Below, in pieces: positions 45,824-55,270 of a stretch of DNA of 64,000 nucleotides. Location: contig DDWO01000005.1 of assembly GCA_002345705.1 (NCBI GenBank), forward strand, positions 1-64,000, given 5' to 3'. This DNA comes from Acholeplasmataceae bacterium UBA2284 (GTDB lineage Bacteria > Bacillota_I > Bacilli_A > Acholeplasmatales > Acholeplasmataceae). The number at the start of each line of letters is the position of its first letter. The stretch's first letter is position 1. The notes under the pieces are model-generated. The model was given only the letters and a program-made list of their open reading frames with translations, made no database searches and was not told the origin of the DNA. The translations under genes and the position numbers were made by a program.

Positions 45824-47008
45824 ATGAAAAAAATCTTACGAGTCATACTCATTTTTTGTTTATTATTCACATTAATTGCGTGCAAGGATAACAATCAAAA
45901 TACTGATGATTTGCAAAAGGGTGAGATTATATTACCAGTTGCTATGAATGTAGATTCAACAGATGGCGCAGTAAAAATCCCTTTTGAGACCACTGGCGAT
46001 GAGGAAACCATCAATTGGTCAATTGATAACACAAGCGTTGCCACAGTCGATGAGGATGGCTTTATCACTACACATGGAAATGGTCAGGCAATCATAACCG
46101 CTACAAATAGTTCGTTCACAAGCACCATGCATTTGGTTGCATCAAAAGATAAATATATCAATTATACAAGAATAAAGTCAAAATTAGAATTTTTATTTAT
46201 TTTCAGTAATCCATCAAATTTTAATTCACCTGATCAATTTTATCTACTCGATACAGATATTGATTTTAATGGCGATAGCATCAGTCCAATCGGTGGATGG
46301 GATTTATCTAATGATGAGACACCTATCGATAGCAGTCGTCAATTTAGAGCGACCCTAGATGGAAGAGGCTATGCATTAAAGAATTTTAAGATAATCAATC
46401 CATCTACAACAAAAGTTGATCAATCCTATTTTGGAGTCTCACTTATTCCGTTTATATATGACGGAAAAGTTGTGAATTTAAACATTATTGATGCTATATT
46501 TTCAGGTTCCGGCTTTACGGGTAGTATCGCAGGAAAAATAGAAAAGGGTACGATTGAAAATTGTTTTGTCAAAGCAACCATTACTGCGACTTTGGCTAAT
46601 CCTGGTATTCCAGCAGGGGGTATCGCTGGAATTATTGGAGCAGATGCATTGATTAAAAATGTTATTCTTGATGTGAAAGTAAATGGTGGTTTTATTTATT
46701 CAGGTTTCAACTTTGGAACAGGATTAAACAGTAACGCTATTTCCAAAACATTAGCAGATACTATAAGACGTCCGATTCAAAATACAGCAATTACAACAAA
46801 TAAGGGTGATGAAAACGAGGATGCGGCACTTAAAGATTTTGTGAATAGCCGTAGAATTGAAGATGATGAGTTAGGTGATATGGACAAGTATACACTGACT
46901 GAAGATGCAAAGGCTAATGTATGGACAATTACAAATGGATATATGCCTTTCATCATAAGAAGAGATGGATTAACGCCTAGTTGGGCTAAAATTTCTATAA
47001 ATCCTTAA
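45824..47008 (+). CDS. Lipoprotein with Big_2 and GLUG-like repeats
   Basis: The 394-residue protein has lipobox LIAC (Cys20), a Big_2-type Ig domain at about 35-110 (INWSIDNTSVATVDEDGFIT), and a beta-helical part with GLUG-like features such as FRATLDGRGYALKNFKI and GSIAGKIEKGTIENCFV. Likely surface-attached; no enzyme motif is visible. AAAGGAG precedes the ATG. Same orientation as its neighbours. Confidence 0.8.
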   Translation: MKKILRVILIFCLLFTLIACKDNNQNTDDLQKGEIILPVAMNVDSTDGAVKIPFETTGDEETINWSIDNTSVATVDEDGFITTHGNGQAIITATNSSFTSTMHLVASKDKYINYTRIKSKLEFLFIFSNPSNFNSPDQFYLLDTDIDFNGDSISPIGGWDLSNDETPIDSSRQFRATLDGRGYALKNFKIINPSTTKVDQSYFGVSLIPFIYDGKVVNLNIIDAIFSGSGFTGSIAGKIEKGTIENCFVKATITATLANPGIPAGGIAGIIGADALIKNVILDVKVNGGFIYSGFNFGTGLNSNAISKTLADTIRRPIQNTAITTNKGDENEDAALKDFVNSRRIEDDELGDMDKYTLTEDAKANVWTITNGYMPFIIRRDGLTPSWAKISINP

Positions 47009-47063
47009 AGTATTCATTTATAAACAGATGAAAATATAAGTCTTAATTGAGGAGGTCATGCAT

Positions 47064-47807
47064 ATGCAAAAATCTATTTTTAGTAGATATGAAAGAAAGT
47101 ATTTAATATCCACAAAACAAAAAAATGAGATTATTTCTCACTTTGATAAATATCTTGTAGATGATCCCTTCTCAATGAATGGATCAAACTATACCATCTA
47201 TAACATTTATTTTGATACCCCCGATTACTCAGTAATTCGAAACTCCATTCAAAAGCCCATATACAAAGATAAACTCAGACTAAGGAGTTATAAATCGCCT
47301 TTAGAAGATACTGATTTTGTATTTCTAGAAGTTAAGAAAAAGTTTGAAGGAAGAGTAAATAAAAGAAGAGTTATACTAAAATATAAAGATGCAGTTAATT
47401 ATATTGAGAACGGAATTTTGCCTAGTTTTGAAACTTATTTAGAACAACAAATTATGAATGAGATTGACTATTTCGTTAAAACTTATGACTTAAAACCGGG
47501 GTCATTTATAAGATATGATCGAATTGCTTTTATGACACCAGATGATCAACTAAGAGTTACTTTTGATCATAATATTATATTTAGAAATGATAATCTTAGC
47601 ATCAATGATATAAGTGGTCATGAAGTGTTGAATGAGCCTGATACTTGGCTCATGGAAGTCAAGTGTGAAGATAATTTCCCACTGTGGTTAGTAAAAATAT
47701 TATCAGAATATCAGTTATATAGTCAAAGCTTTTCAAAATATGGAAAAGCTTATCAAAAACATCTATTAGGAGGCTCTACCGATGACCCTATTCTTTATCA
47801 GCATTAA
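47064..47807 (+). CDS. VTC-domain protein (polyphosphate polymerase-like)
   Basis: The 247-residue protein has the VTC tunnel-domain features: YERKY at 9-13, the basic strand KDKLRLRSYK, FLEVKKKFEGRVNKRR and a C-terminal LMEVKCE with the metal-binding Glu. The yeast VTC4 domain makes polyphosphate from ATP; bacterial homologues are mostly untested. GGAGG at 47051-47055 is spaced for the ATG at 47064, not 47058. Its end overlaps the DUF4956 gene by 26 bases, a pairing common in bacteria. Confidence 0.9.
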   Translation: MQKSIFSRYERKYLISTKQKNEIISHFDKYLVDDPFSMNGSNYTIYNIYFDTPDYSVIRNSIQKPIYKDKLRLRSYKSPLEDTDFVFLEVKKKFEGRVNKRRVILKYKDAVNYIENGILPSFETYLEQQIMNEIDYFVKTYDLKPGSFIRYDRIAFMTPDDQLRVTFDHNIIFRNDNLSINDISGHEVLNEPDTWLMEVKCEDNFPLWLVKILSEYQLYSQSFSKYGKAYQKHLLGGSTDDPILYQH

Positions 47808-48468
47808 TGTCAATCCTTTGACATTTATTCCACTTTTGGCAGTACTTGCTACTTCAACAATTCTAGGCGGTTTTTTAAGTCTTGTATATGTTTACACACA
47901 TAAAAAGACTGTCTATGATCAATCTTTTAGCTTTACTTTACTTTTACTACCACTAGTTATTTCTATTATTGTCCTCTTAATATCAGATAATTTGGCAAGA
48001 GCGTTTAGTTTAGCAGGCGTTTTCACATTGGTACGTTTTAGAACTGCAATTGCAGATTCAAGAGATATCACTTATATCTTGAGTACTGTGGGTATCGCAC
48101 TCTCAAGTGCGATGGGCTTAATTGGTATTGCAATTATTATTACTGCATTTATTTCAGCAGTTCTTATTTTGCTTCATCATCTCAAATTTGACAAAGAATC
48201 AACAGCACATGCTAGATTACGAATTGTAATCCCTGAAAGTCTAAATTATACACATGCTTTTGATGATGTCTTTAAAAAATTCGTTATTAGTTATCAGCTT
48301 CAAAAAGTTAAGACTACTGACTTTGGAACGATGTTTGAGTTAACTTATCTAATTAAAGTTAGACCAAGCATTGATCAAAAAGCATTTCTAGATGACTTGA
48401 GAATAAGAAATGGGAATCTATCTATCACTCTTACTAGCGACTATGTATCTTTGGTAAGCGAATTATAA
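47782..48468 (+). CDS. DUF4956 membrane protein
   Basis: The 228-residue protein has four predicted membrane segments in its first 135 residues, with the family core ARAFSLAGVFTLVRFRTAI followed by a cytoplasmic C-terminal domain. DUF4956 proteins are almost always next to VTC-domain proteins, and here the genes overlap by 26 bases. It may channel or anchor the product of the VTC enzyme; this is inference. Confidence 0.9.
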   Translation: MTLFFISINVNPLTFIPLLAVLATSTILGGFLSLVYVYTHKKTVYDQSFSFTLLLLPLVISIIVLLISDNLARAFSLAGVFTLVRFRTAIADSRDITYILSTVGIALSSAMGLIGIAIIITAFISAVLILLHHLKFDKESTAHARLRIVIPESLNYTHAFDDVFKKFVISYQLQKVKTTDFGTMFELTYLIKVRPSIDQKAFLDDLRIRNGNLSITLTSDYVSLVSEL

Positions 48469-48575
48469 TGATTAATTAGAAATTCTGTGTTTCAGTATAG
48501 ATTACTTTATAGCAATTTCATTGTATTTTTGTAAGTTTACTTATAATAGTAATTATATATGTCATTACCAAAAAC

Positions 48576-48605
48576 GCTCTTCTCATCCTTGGGAAGAGTT
48601 TTTTT
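48576..48605 (+). terminator. Terminator of the same family as the tRNA-Glu array
   Basis: GCTCTTCTCA pairs with TGGGAAGAGT and a T run follows. GTCATTACCAAAA immediately upstream looks like a degenerate tRNA-Glu 3' end. It lies 30 kb from the array and ends the VTC/DUF4956 unit. No gene is seen in 48469-48780. Confidence 0.8.
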
Positions 48606-48780
48606 AAAGTACACTTATCAATATAATATATACTAAAGAAGATTTTAACTCACAATTGCGTTATTAATAATATCTTGTTTGTAAGTTACTATAGTGATAT
48701 AATTATCTTAATCAATAAGCGTATAGCATTAATTTAATTATTTGAAATTTTAGCATATTTATAGCGAGGGGGACACTAAT

Positions 48781-50466
48781 ATGAAAAAAATAATACTGAT
48801 TACAATTTTACTTTGTAGTTTTTTTGCTTTATCTTCATGTAAAAATTCATCGCAAGAAGATAATATAATCTATTTTTCAGTAATGAAGGATGGAAAATAT
48901 GGCGCGATTAATCATTTAGGAGAGTTAGTTATACCATTCACCTACGATTCGCTCTCACCATTTACTATAGATGGTATTGCACTTGCAAAAGACAATGAAG
49001 GGTCTCATTTAATTAACTCTAAAAATAAAAAGATTGCTACACATAACGAAATCAAGCACATCGAGCAACGATATACACTATATTCACGTACACCAGAAAG
49101 ACCGAGTTACTTTGAAGCTATAGTAGGTGATAAAAAACTAATTTACAATTCAAAAGCAGAATTAATTTTAACGTTAGATAATGTGGCACAACAAGGCATA
49201 GTTATTCATGATGAAGTACTAAGAGTTTTTATTGATGATAAATACTATATCTTTGATATAAATCACCCTCGATTTGATTTATTAGAGATATATGATAATA
49301 TCGCGAAATATAACGATAATGACGGGTATCTTGCGCTTAAGGATGGAGTGTATTATTTTCTTGATACAGAATATAATGCTTTAAGTGAAGTAGATGTTTT
49401 GAATGGCTTTATTTATCAACAGAGTGATATTTTTATTTATCAAGAAGGATCTACGATGTATGCTTTTTCAAAGCAAGGAAATCCAATAGGCAATCATGAT
49501 GGTTATCAAGGCTCAATCATGATAATTAACAAAGAATACATCAGCTATATAGATTCCTCAACAAGACCATCAGAATCAGGAATCGATCATATTTCAGGTT
49601 TAAGATTGTCAGACCCATCATATGCTTTTATCAATATCTCAAATGAGAATGGACTGTTAGTTGCAGTCGATAATAATCAAGTTGCTGATTTTTTTGAGGG
49701 ATCTCAAAAGCTCTTTTCAATAGAAGGATATAATAGAGTACAAACCTTTTTTAAGGCAGATGTAAATCTTTACGTTGTTTCTAGCTGTTGTAGCGATACG
49801 ATCTTTGAAAAAGGAGTACAATATGTTAATCAACTAGGCGAACCTGTATCCATGGAATACAAATATGCAGGCGCGTTTAACGAGTATGGATTGGCCTACA
49901 TTGGAAAAGATAATAGCTATTATTTAATCAATAGAGAATTTGAAATAATCAGTAGGGCATATTCCTATATAAGCTATTCACCTGAATTGAAGATATTTTA
50001 TGTTTATGATAACGATGATGAACTCCAAACCGCAACAACTTACTTACTTGATGATCAAGGGAAAGAATTTTATTCAGCTGAAAATTTCGCACTTATTTAT
50101 AAACAATGGATGGGATTAATTGATATAACCATAACCGACAAGCAAGCATTTACGAATATGTATTTTATAACAGAGAATCATGAAGTAGTAGAAGCCAAAA
50201 ATATGACGTATGAAATGTTTTCAACGCTACAAACCATCGATTATAATAATGGTGGATATACCAACATACGAGACCATTTGACAAATAATTTCTTTAAGAT
50301 TGTTACAAATGGCCGTCCGTTTAGTTACGAGCGTTCATTATTTAATGGATATTACGTATATAGTCAAGATGGCAAGTATATGATTACGACATTTGATTTA
50401 GTAATGGTAGGGACAGAAATGTATGATGGAATTTCACAAATGCCAACATTTAGTCCTCTTCTTTAG
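48781..50466 (+). CDS. WG-repeat lipoprotein
   Basis: The 561-residue protein has lipobox LSSC (Cys20) and repeats of the WG type, for example MKDGKYGAINHLGELVIPFT at the start of the mature part, with later degenerate copies (VYYFLDTEYNAL, AYIGKDNSYYLINREFEII). WG proteins are beta-rich and of unknown function; some are bound to the cell surface. GAGGGGG is a strong ribosome binding site. Confidence 0.82.
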   Translation: MKKIILITILLCSFFALSSCKNSSQEDNIIYFSVMKDGKYGAINHLGELVIPFTYDSLSPFTIDGIALAKDNEGSHLINSKNKKIATHNEIKHIEQRYTLYSRTPERPSYFEAIVGDKKLIYNSKAELILTLDNVAQQGIVIHDEVLRVFIDDKYYIFDINHPRFDLLEIYDNIAKYNDNDGYLALKDGVYYFLDTEYNALSEVDVLNGFIYQQSDIFIYQEGSTMYAFSKQGNPIGNHDGYQGSIMIINKEYISYIDSSTRPSESGIDHISGLRLSDPSYAFINISNENGLLVAVDNNQVADFFEGSQKLFSIEGYNRVQTFFKADVNLYVVSSCCSDTIFEKGVQYVNQLGEPVSMEYKYAGAFNEYGLAYIGKDNSYYLINREFEIISRAYSYISYSPELKIFYVYDNDDELQTATTYLLDDQGKEFYSAENFALIYKQWMGLIDITITDKQAFTNMYFITENHEVVEAKNMTYEMFSTLQTIDYNNGGYTNIRDHLTNNFFKIVTNGRPFSYERSLFNGYYVYSQDGKYMITTFDLVMVGTEMYDGISQMPTFSPLL

Positions 50467-50508
50467 TTAAATTCTTCACTCTAAGCAATAATAGGAAGGA
50501 ATGATGAC

Positions 50509-51315
50509 ATGGAACCATTAAAAGATAATCATCAAAGAACAACTGATTTTCTATTTTTAGGAGTATTTTTGGTTTTACTTTCTATAGCTATTGGATCAAT
50601 CTTGTACGCTAGACTTTATACGGGGAATTTCACAATGACAGTTAGCCCGCGTCCTGCAGCAATGAGAGGTATAGAAATTTCTGAGAGTGCAACATTTGAT
50701 TCATCAACCTCAAGATTATCTATTGATTCACATATATATTTCAAAGTTACATATAACGATATCATTTTAGATGACATACAAAACAGTGAAGGTCACTATA
50801 TAGATCAGGATAATAAATATATGTCGTATAGCTTTTATCTTAGGAATAGTGGAGCAGAAACAATAGACGTTCGATACTACATGAAGATTGCGTCTGTTTT
50901 TAATTATATGGATGATTTCATTAGAATCATCGTGATAGAAGATGACGAGAGTCGAATGTATCAAAAAATTGATCAAGCAGATGAGTTCAACAACCCACCA
51001 ACATATGAGCAAATGCCTGCAGGCATTGATTTTCTAACACAAAATATTGTTTTTAGAGCGGATATAGAAAATTTTAGACCTGGAGAAGTTAAGTTTATTA
51101 GAGTTATTGTTTGGTTTGAGCAACAAGACCAAGACTTAAATGAAAGTGTTCAAAGTGGTACGATAGAACTTCAATTGGTTTTTAATGCTGATGGATTCAA
51201 TCAAGCTGGAAGTAATCATTTTCTTACTTTATCAACCGATAATGAAAACTTATGGATTCAACTTACTAGTATTTGCAATGTAGATTTTAAAATTCATTAC
51301 GGTGCTGATAATTAA
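50509..51315 (+). CDS. Membrane-anchored extracytoplasmic protein, function unknown
   Basis: The 268-residue protein has one N-terminal membrane segment (about 13-34) and then a beta-rich domain (SIDSHIYFKVTYND, SYSFYLRNSGAETIDVRYYM). The latter resembles the fold of TasA/camelysin-like or Ig-like secreted proteins in its strand pattern, but no family is certain. It starts 43 bases after the WG-repeat gene and may be co-transcribed with it. Confidence 0.7.
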   Translation: MEPLKDNHQRTTDFLFLGVFLVLLSIAIGSILYARLYTGNFTMTVSPRPAAMRGIEISESATFDSSTSRLSIDSHIYFKVTYNDIILDDIQNSEGHYIDQDNKYMSYSFYLRNSGAETIDVRYYMKIASVFNYMDDFIRIIVIEDDESRMYQKIDQADEFNNPPTYEQMPAGIDFLTQNIVFRADIENFRPGEVKFIRVIVWFEQQDQDLNESVQSGTIELQLVFNADGFNQAGSNHFLTLSTDNENLWIQLTSICNVDFKIHYGADN

Positions 51316-51692
51316 TCTTAAAAAAATTTGAGAAATTGAAAAACGAATTACCTGTGAAGCATCATATATATAGGATTATCGGCTTGGATAGCCATCTTTA
51401 ATTAGATGATCATTTGAAAAGCATCTATTCATCAGAAGATAATAAATGTATTATTTATGATTAAATGATATCCTTTCATTAGGTGCGGTTTAATACAATT
51501 CAATAATCTTAAAATTATCCAGTTTATAATTGCAGTAATTAGACGATTATTTCATATTTAGCCCTTAGGTTTCTATGCTTCGCAAATTAGCCTGATATGT
51601 AATGAAAAAGAAAGAAATACATGAATACTGTGTGAAAATGTGGAAAACGCACTTATCTTCACCTAAAAATGGCCTAACAGCACTTATATCAC
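51316..51692. other. Gene-free stretch
   Basis: No ORF, tRNA or clear repeat is seen. AT-rich with several stops in all frames. It separates the lipoprotein genes from the ice-binding locus. Confidence 0.6.
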
Positions 51693-51721
51693 TTGTTTTT
51701 CTAGTCAAAAAATGTTACAAT
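51693..51721 (+). promoter_or_regulatory. Promoter of the 51763 HTH gene
   Basis: TTGTTT at 51693-51698 and TACAAT at 51716-51721, spacing 17 bases. Confidence 0.65.
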
Positions 51722-51762
51722 TTAAATTAATAAACCAGTTTGTGCTGTAGGAGGTAGAGACA

Positions 51763-51957
51763 ATGAGTGAGTTTAAGCTATACACAATCGAAGAGGTTTC
51801 CGAAATATTAAAGGTTACACCTAGAACAATCTATAATTTTATTAAGTTACATAATTTAAAAGCCGTAAAAATCGGTAAGTATTGGAGAGTTACAGATAAG
51901 GCACTTCAGGAGTTTATCAATAGAGGAACAAGCAAACCTGAATTCGCTCGCGAATAG
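51763..51957 (+). CDS. Excisionase-family (HTH_17) small DNA-binding protein
   Basis: The 64-residue protein is a single winged helix: LYTIEEVSEILKVTPRTIYN, then KAVKIGKYWRVTDKALQEFI. This MerR-like fold occurs in phage excisionases and in small chromosomal regulators. Two paralogues lie nearby on the minus strand (52449-52634 and 55271-55450). Strong ribosome binding site AGGAGG. It could regulate the ice-binding genes, or be an excisionase; no integrase is nearby. Confidence 0.88.
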   Translation: MSEFKLYTIEEVSEILKVTPRTIYNFIKLHNLKAVKIGKYWRVTDKALQEFINRGTSKPEFARE

Positions 51958-51977
51958 CATTTTTTCAATAAATATAT

Positions 51978-52031
51978 AAAAACCACAATCAACAATCTCA
52001 CAAATAGGAGTGAGAAGTGATTGTGGTTTTT
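51978..52031. terminator. Bidirectional terminator between convergent genes
   Basis: AAAAACCACAATCA pairs with TGATTGTGGTTTTT around an inner TCTCAC / GTGAGA stem. It serves the plus-strand HTH gene and the minus-strand DUF2188 gene. Confidence 0.9.
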
Positions 52032-52074
52032 CTTTTTTGAAATAAATTTGAAGTATATCGAAAGATAATTTAGA

Positions 52075-52341
52075 TTATTCTTTAGTTGAATAACCCTGTT
52101 TACGAATAGACCCGTCAAGCTTATGAATAACAACAGTTGTGTCATGTTTTTTTGCTAAATCTTGAGCAAATTCAATCGCTAGCTTTTGTGTATCAAAATA
52201 TTGAATCGTTTTATCCGAACTATCTTTTCTTACACGCCATTTCATATAGTATTCTGCATCCTTGTCTTTATTTTGGGATACATGATATTTTTGAACCTTG
52301 GCGTTTTTTTCGTTTTCAATCCCCTTACTTTCTACTTTCAT
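52075..52341 (-). CDS. DUF2188 protein
   Basis: The 88-residue protein ends with the DUF2188 pattern MKWRVRKDSSDKTIQYFDTQ, then AIEFAQDLAKKHDTTVVIHK and DGSIRKQGY. Function is unknown; such proteins are small, soluble and often stress-associated. AAAGGAG places the start at 52341 (MKVESKGI) rather than at the longer 52395. Confidence 0.88.
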   Translation of the reverse strand: MKVESKGIENEKNAKVQKYHVSQNKDKDAEYYMKWRVRKDSSDKTIQYFDTQKLAIEFAQDLAKKHDTTVVIHKLDGSIRKQGYSTKE

Positions 52342-52380
52342 TACTTTTCTCCTTTCACTAGTTATTAGTTTATAAACAAA

Positions 52381-52410
52381 CAAGACACTTAACATTCGCT
52401 AAGTGTCTTG
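52381..52410 (-). terminator. Terminator after the minus-strand HTH gene
   Basis: Perfect 11-bp stem CAAGACACTTA / TAAGTGTCTTG with an 8-base loop. On the minus strand it is followed by a T-rich run. Confidence 0.75.
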
Positions 52411-52448
52411 CTCAAAAGGACACTTATAAAGATCCTTTCATCTGAATA

Positions 52449-52634
52449 CTATAAATCGGGTTTTTGTGTTCCGTTTTCAATGAGATCCTGTAGATCACAT
52501 AATCTTACACGCCAATACTTACCCAATTTTACGGCCTTTAATGATTTATTCTTTATATAGACATATAGGGTCCGCTGAGATATTTTGAGTATCTCGGTTA
52601 TTTCATCTATCGTGTATAACTTTAAGTCATCCAT
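52449..52634 (-). CDS. Excisionase-family small DNA-binding protein (paralogue 2)
   Basis: The 61-residue protein, MDDLKLYTIDEITEILKISQ followed by RTLYVYIKNKSLKAVKLGKY and a short wing, is a clear paralogue of the 51763 protein and of the broken copy at 55271. GAGGTG (52641-52646 on the complement) sets the start at 52634. It lies 137 bases after the smaller ice-binding gene, in the same direction. Confidence 0.88.
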   Translation of the reverse strand: MDDLKLYTIDEITEILKISQRTLYVYIKNKSLKAVKLGKYWRVRLCDLQDLIENGTQKPDL

Positions 52635-52770
52635 ACCAACACCTCTTTCTTTTTTAATGGTATAAAAAGTCAAGTCAATTCATTGATATAACAAAGAAAC
52701 ATGAAATGAGTAGTTACCATTAAGTACTAAAAATCTTATAAAACAAATACTAATTTATTCAAAGATGTGA

Positions 52771-54909
52771 TTAGTTGATATCATTACCATCTAATGTAAC
52801 AGCTGTTTGGCTAAGCATTTTGCCATTTAGTGAAGCGCCTGTATTTAATACAATGCTTGTCATACAAAGGATTGTACCTTCCATATGTGCATTTGCACCA
52901 ATTGAAACGTCACCAGCTACTTGCCAGAAAATGTTTTCAGCAAGTAAACCACCTGTTAATATCACTTGAACGCCTGCAGCTTGTGAAAGCGATCCGGATA
53001 TCTGAAGAATAATAACATCTGTAGAATTACCTGAAAGAGTTACGTTGGTATTGATTAAAACATCAGTTCCAAACTTGTAAACTCCAGCAGTAAGTGTTTG
53101 ACCACTTAAGTCTCCAGCATATAACTCAGTAAAGCTTGGTGCTCTACCAGCAGCATCTGAATATGCAGCTTGCATATCACTAATTGCTGCGGTTAAGTTT
53201 GCTGGTGTTGGTACTGCATAATCAGAAGCATAAATCATACCAGTTACTTGACTTGATGTAGCGAACTCACCAGATGCATCCATAATTAGAGAGAATCCTG
53301 TAATATATGATGCAGGAGATGGACTAACACCGATGTTACCTGTGATAACAGATAATGATGCTGTAGACACGCCTGTTTTAGCAAGAATTGTAAAACTACC
53401 CGCTGACTTTAAGTCAACTGCTAAAATACCAGGTTCAATGACTTCTTGATTAGAAATTGTTATTTCCTTTGTACCATAAATTGTGTTGTTAGAAAGTGCA
53501 ATAGCCTTAACGATGACAGTTCCATTAGAAACCGCTGTTAATAGACCGCTTGCGTTGATTGTTGCAACACCTGTACCATTTTGAACTGACCATACAACAG
53601 ATTTGTCATAGGCATTTTCAGGCAGAACATTTGCATTCATCTGAAGAGTTCCTTCAAGTACTTCAATTGTAGTTGCGTTATTTTCACCAGAAACTGTGAC
53701 AGATACAACTACGATTTCTTGATTAGAAATTGTAATAACTAATGATTTGTTGATTGATGGTCTTGAAACTGAAGTTACGATTACTGTGACTGTACCATTA
53801 GATACAGCAGATAATAATCCTGTATTAGAGATTGTAGCTTCACCTGAACCATTTTCAACACTCCATAGAACAGCTTTATCACTTGCATTTGCTGGTAATA
53901 CGTTTGCACTCATTTGTAGTGTTCCACCAAATGTATTGATAACTACGACGTTGCCTGCAGAAGTAAGTTCTATTGAAGTTACAACGACTTCTTGATTGCT
54001 GATCGTAATAAGCATTTCATCATTTATTGATGGATGACTTACTGATGTAGCATGAACTGTGACAGTTCCATTAGAGACAGCTGTAAGTAAACCTGCAGCA
54101 CTTATAGTAGCACTACCTGTACCATTCACAACAGACCATGTAACTGCTTTGTTTACAGCAACACTAGGTAATACCTCTGCTGAGAATTGAAGCGTTCCTT
54201 GGAACGTATCGATTACAACTTTGTTTTCTGCAGAAGATATTTCAACTGATGTGACAGAAGCATCTTGGTTTGACAATGTAATTGTCTTTGTACCATAGAT
54301 AGCACCATTCAAGGCAGATTCTGCCTTAACGATTACTGTACCGTTTGAAACAGCTGTAAGTAGACCAGTAGTACTTATAGTTGCACTACCTGTTCCGCTA
54401 CCAACACTCCATACAACACTCTTGTTTACTGTGTTTGCAGGAAGTACGACTACGGAAAGTTGAAGAGTACCATGATAGGAATCAATGAATGCACGATCAT
54501 CTTCTGAAGAGACTGAAATAGAATTCGCAACAACCTCTTGGTTACTCAAGGTAACAACTTTTGTTGCTGATATACTTGAATCATCACCAGAGACAGCTTT
54601 AACAGTCACGGTTCCGTTTGATACAGCAGTTAATAAACCATTGGCACTTATAGTCGCTTGACCTGTACCATTCACAACGCTCCATATAACGGACTTGTCA
54701 TCCGCATCCTGAGGCAATACAATTGCAGTAAATTGCAATGTCCCACCAATCGAAGTGATTGTTGTTGCATTATTGAGTCCAGAAATCGAAATGGATTCAA
54801 CAGGCACAGCTTCACTCTTTGGTTTGCAGCCAGTGATCATGAGTACAAGTGCACTCAAAAATACTAAAGACAATGCAATCCGCTTAATGCTTAAATTATG
54901 TTTTGACAT
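52771..54909 (-). CDS. Ice-binding (DUF3494) surface lipoprotein with five Ig repeats
   Basis: Lipoprotein of 712 residues: signal peptide ending ITGC, five Big_2 Ig domains of about 86-90 residues (each with a V.WSV.NGTG.ATI core and a GLLTAVSNGTV strand), and a C-terminal DUF3494 ice-binding domain at about 497-712 (SAGSFTILAKTGVST, SYITGFSLIMDASG, GDLSGQTLTAGVY). DUF3494 proteins are beta-solenoids that adsorb to ice; in other bacteria they serve as antifreeze or ice adhesins. The second of two ATG codons is chosen because it matches the paralogue start and gives 7-base spacing to GGAGG. Confidence 0.92.
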   Translation of the reverse strand: MSKHNLSIKRIALSLVFLSALVLMITGCKPKSEAVPVESISISGLNNATTITSIGGTLQFTAIVLPQDADDKSVIWSVVNGTGQATISANGLLTAVSNGTVTVKAVSGDDSSISATKVVTLSNQEVVANSISVSSEDDRAFIDSYHGTLQLSVVVLPANTVNKSVVWSVGSGTGSATISTTGLLTAVSNGTVIVKAESALNGAIYGTKTITLSNQDASVTSVEISSAENKVVIDTFQGTLQFSAEVLPSVAVNKAVTWSVVNGTGSATISAAGLLTAVSNGTVTVHATSVSHPSINDEMLITISNQEVVVTSIELTSAGNVVVINTFGGTLQMSANVLPANASDKAVLWSVENGSGEATISNTGLLSAVSNGTVTVIVTSVSRPSINKSLVITISNQEIVVVSVTVSGENNATTIEVLEGTLQMNANVLPENAYDKSVVWSVQNGTGVATINASGLLTAVSNGTVIVKAIALSNNTIYGTKEITISNQEVIEPGILAVDLKSAGSFTILAKTGVSTASLSVITGNIGVSPSPASYITGFSLIMDASGEFATSSQVTGMIYASDYAVPTPANLTAAISDMQAAYSDAAGRAPSFTELYAGDLSGQTLTAGVYKFGTDVLINTNVTLSGNSTDVIILQISGSLSQAAGVQVILTGGLLAENIFWQVAGDVSIGANAHMEGTILCMTSIVLNTGASLNGKMLSQTAVTLDGNDIN

Positions 54910-54963
54910 CATACTTCCTCCTTTAAGGAAAAAAACTTTAAATATCTTTCTTGTTGCGCCTTA

Positions 54964-55025
54964 AGTATATTCTTATATATTCATATTGTCAACGTTATAT
55001 TCATAATGCTTCATAAACCTTCATA
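54964..55025 (-). promoter_or_regulatory. Promoter and phased-repeat operator of the smaller ice-binding gene
   Basis: On the minus strand, TTGACA (54992-54987) and TATACT (54969-54964) are spaced by 17 bases. TATGAA occurs four times, ending at 55020, 55010, 55000 and 54980, that is with spacing 10, 10 and 20. One copy lies between -35 and -10 and three lie upstream. The same arrangement precedes the larger gene. Confidence 0.8.
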
Positions 55026-55180
55026 ATATGTGTATATAATTAGTCATGAATACATTGTGATACTGAATAAACGTGTGTAAGAGTTAGTAAAAGTATATAA
55101 AACAAATCATTTGAAGTGATTATGTTAATATAAACATATTTCGACCATAATCAACATTATTTATCTTAAATATCATAATA

Positions 55181-55214
55181 AAAAAGGCACTTGATTTTCA
55201 CCAAGTACCTTTTT
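55181..55214 (-). terminator. Terminator after the broken HTH copy
   Basis: AAAAAGGCACTTG pairs with CAAGTACCTTTTT apart from one mismatch; T-rich on the minus strand. No gene is seen in 55026-55270. Confidence 0.75.
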
Positions 55215-55270
55215 GTCAATATGGATATAGGATATTTCATTCAATATGAATTACTGTATCATTACACACA

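Noticed and set aside
51763..51957. HTH_17 protein as evidence for a prophage
   Set aside because: No integrase, structural or lysis genes are nearby, and paralogues are linked to the ice-binding genes.
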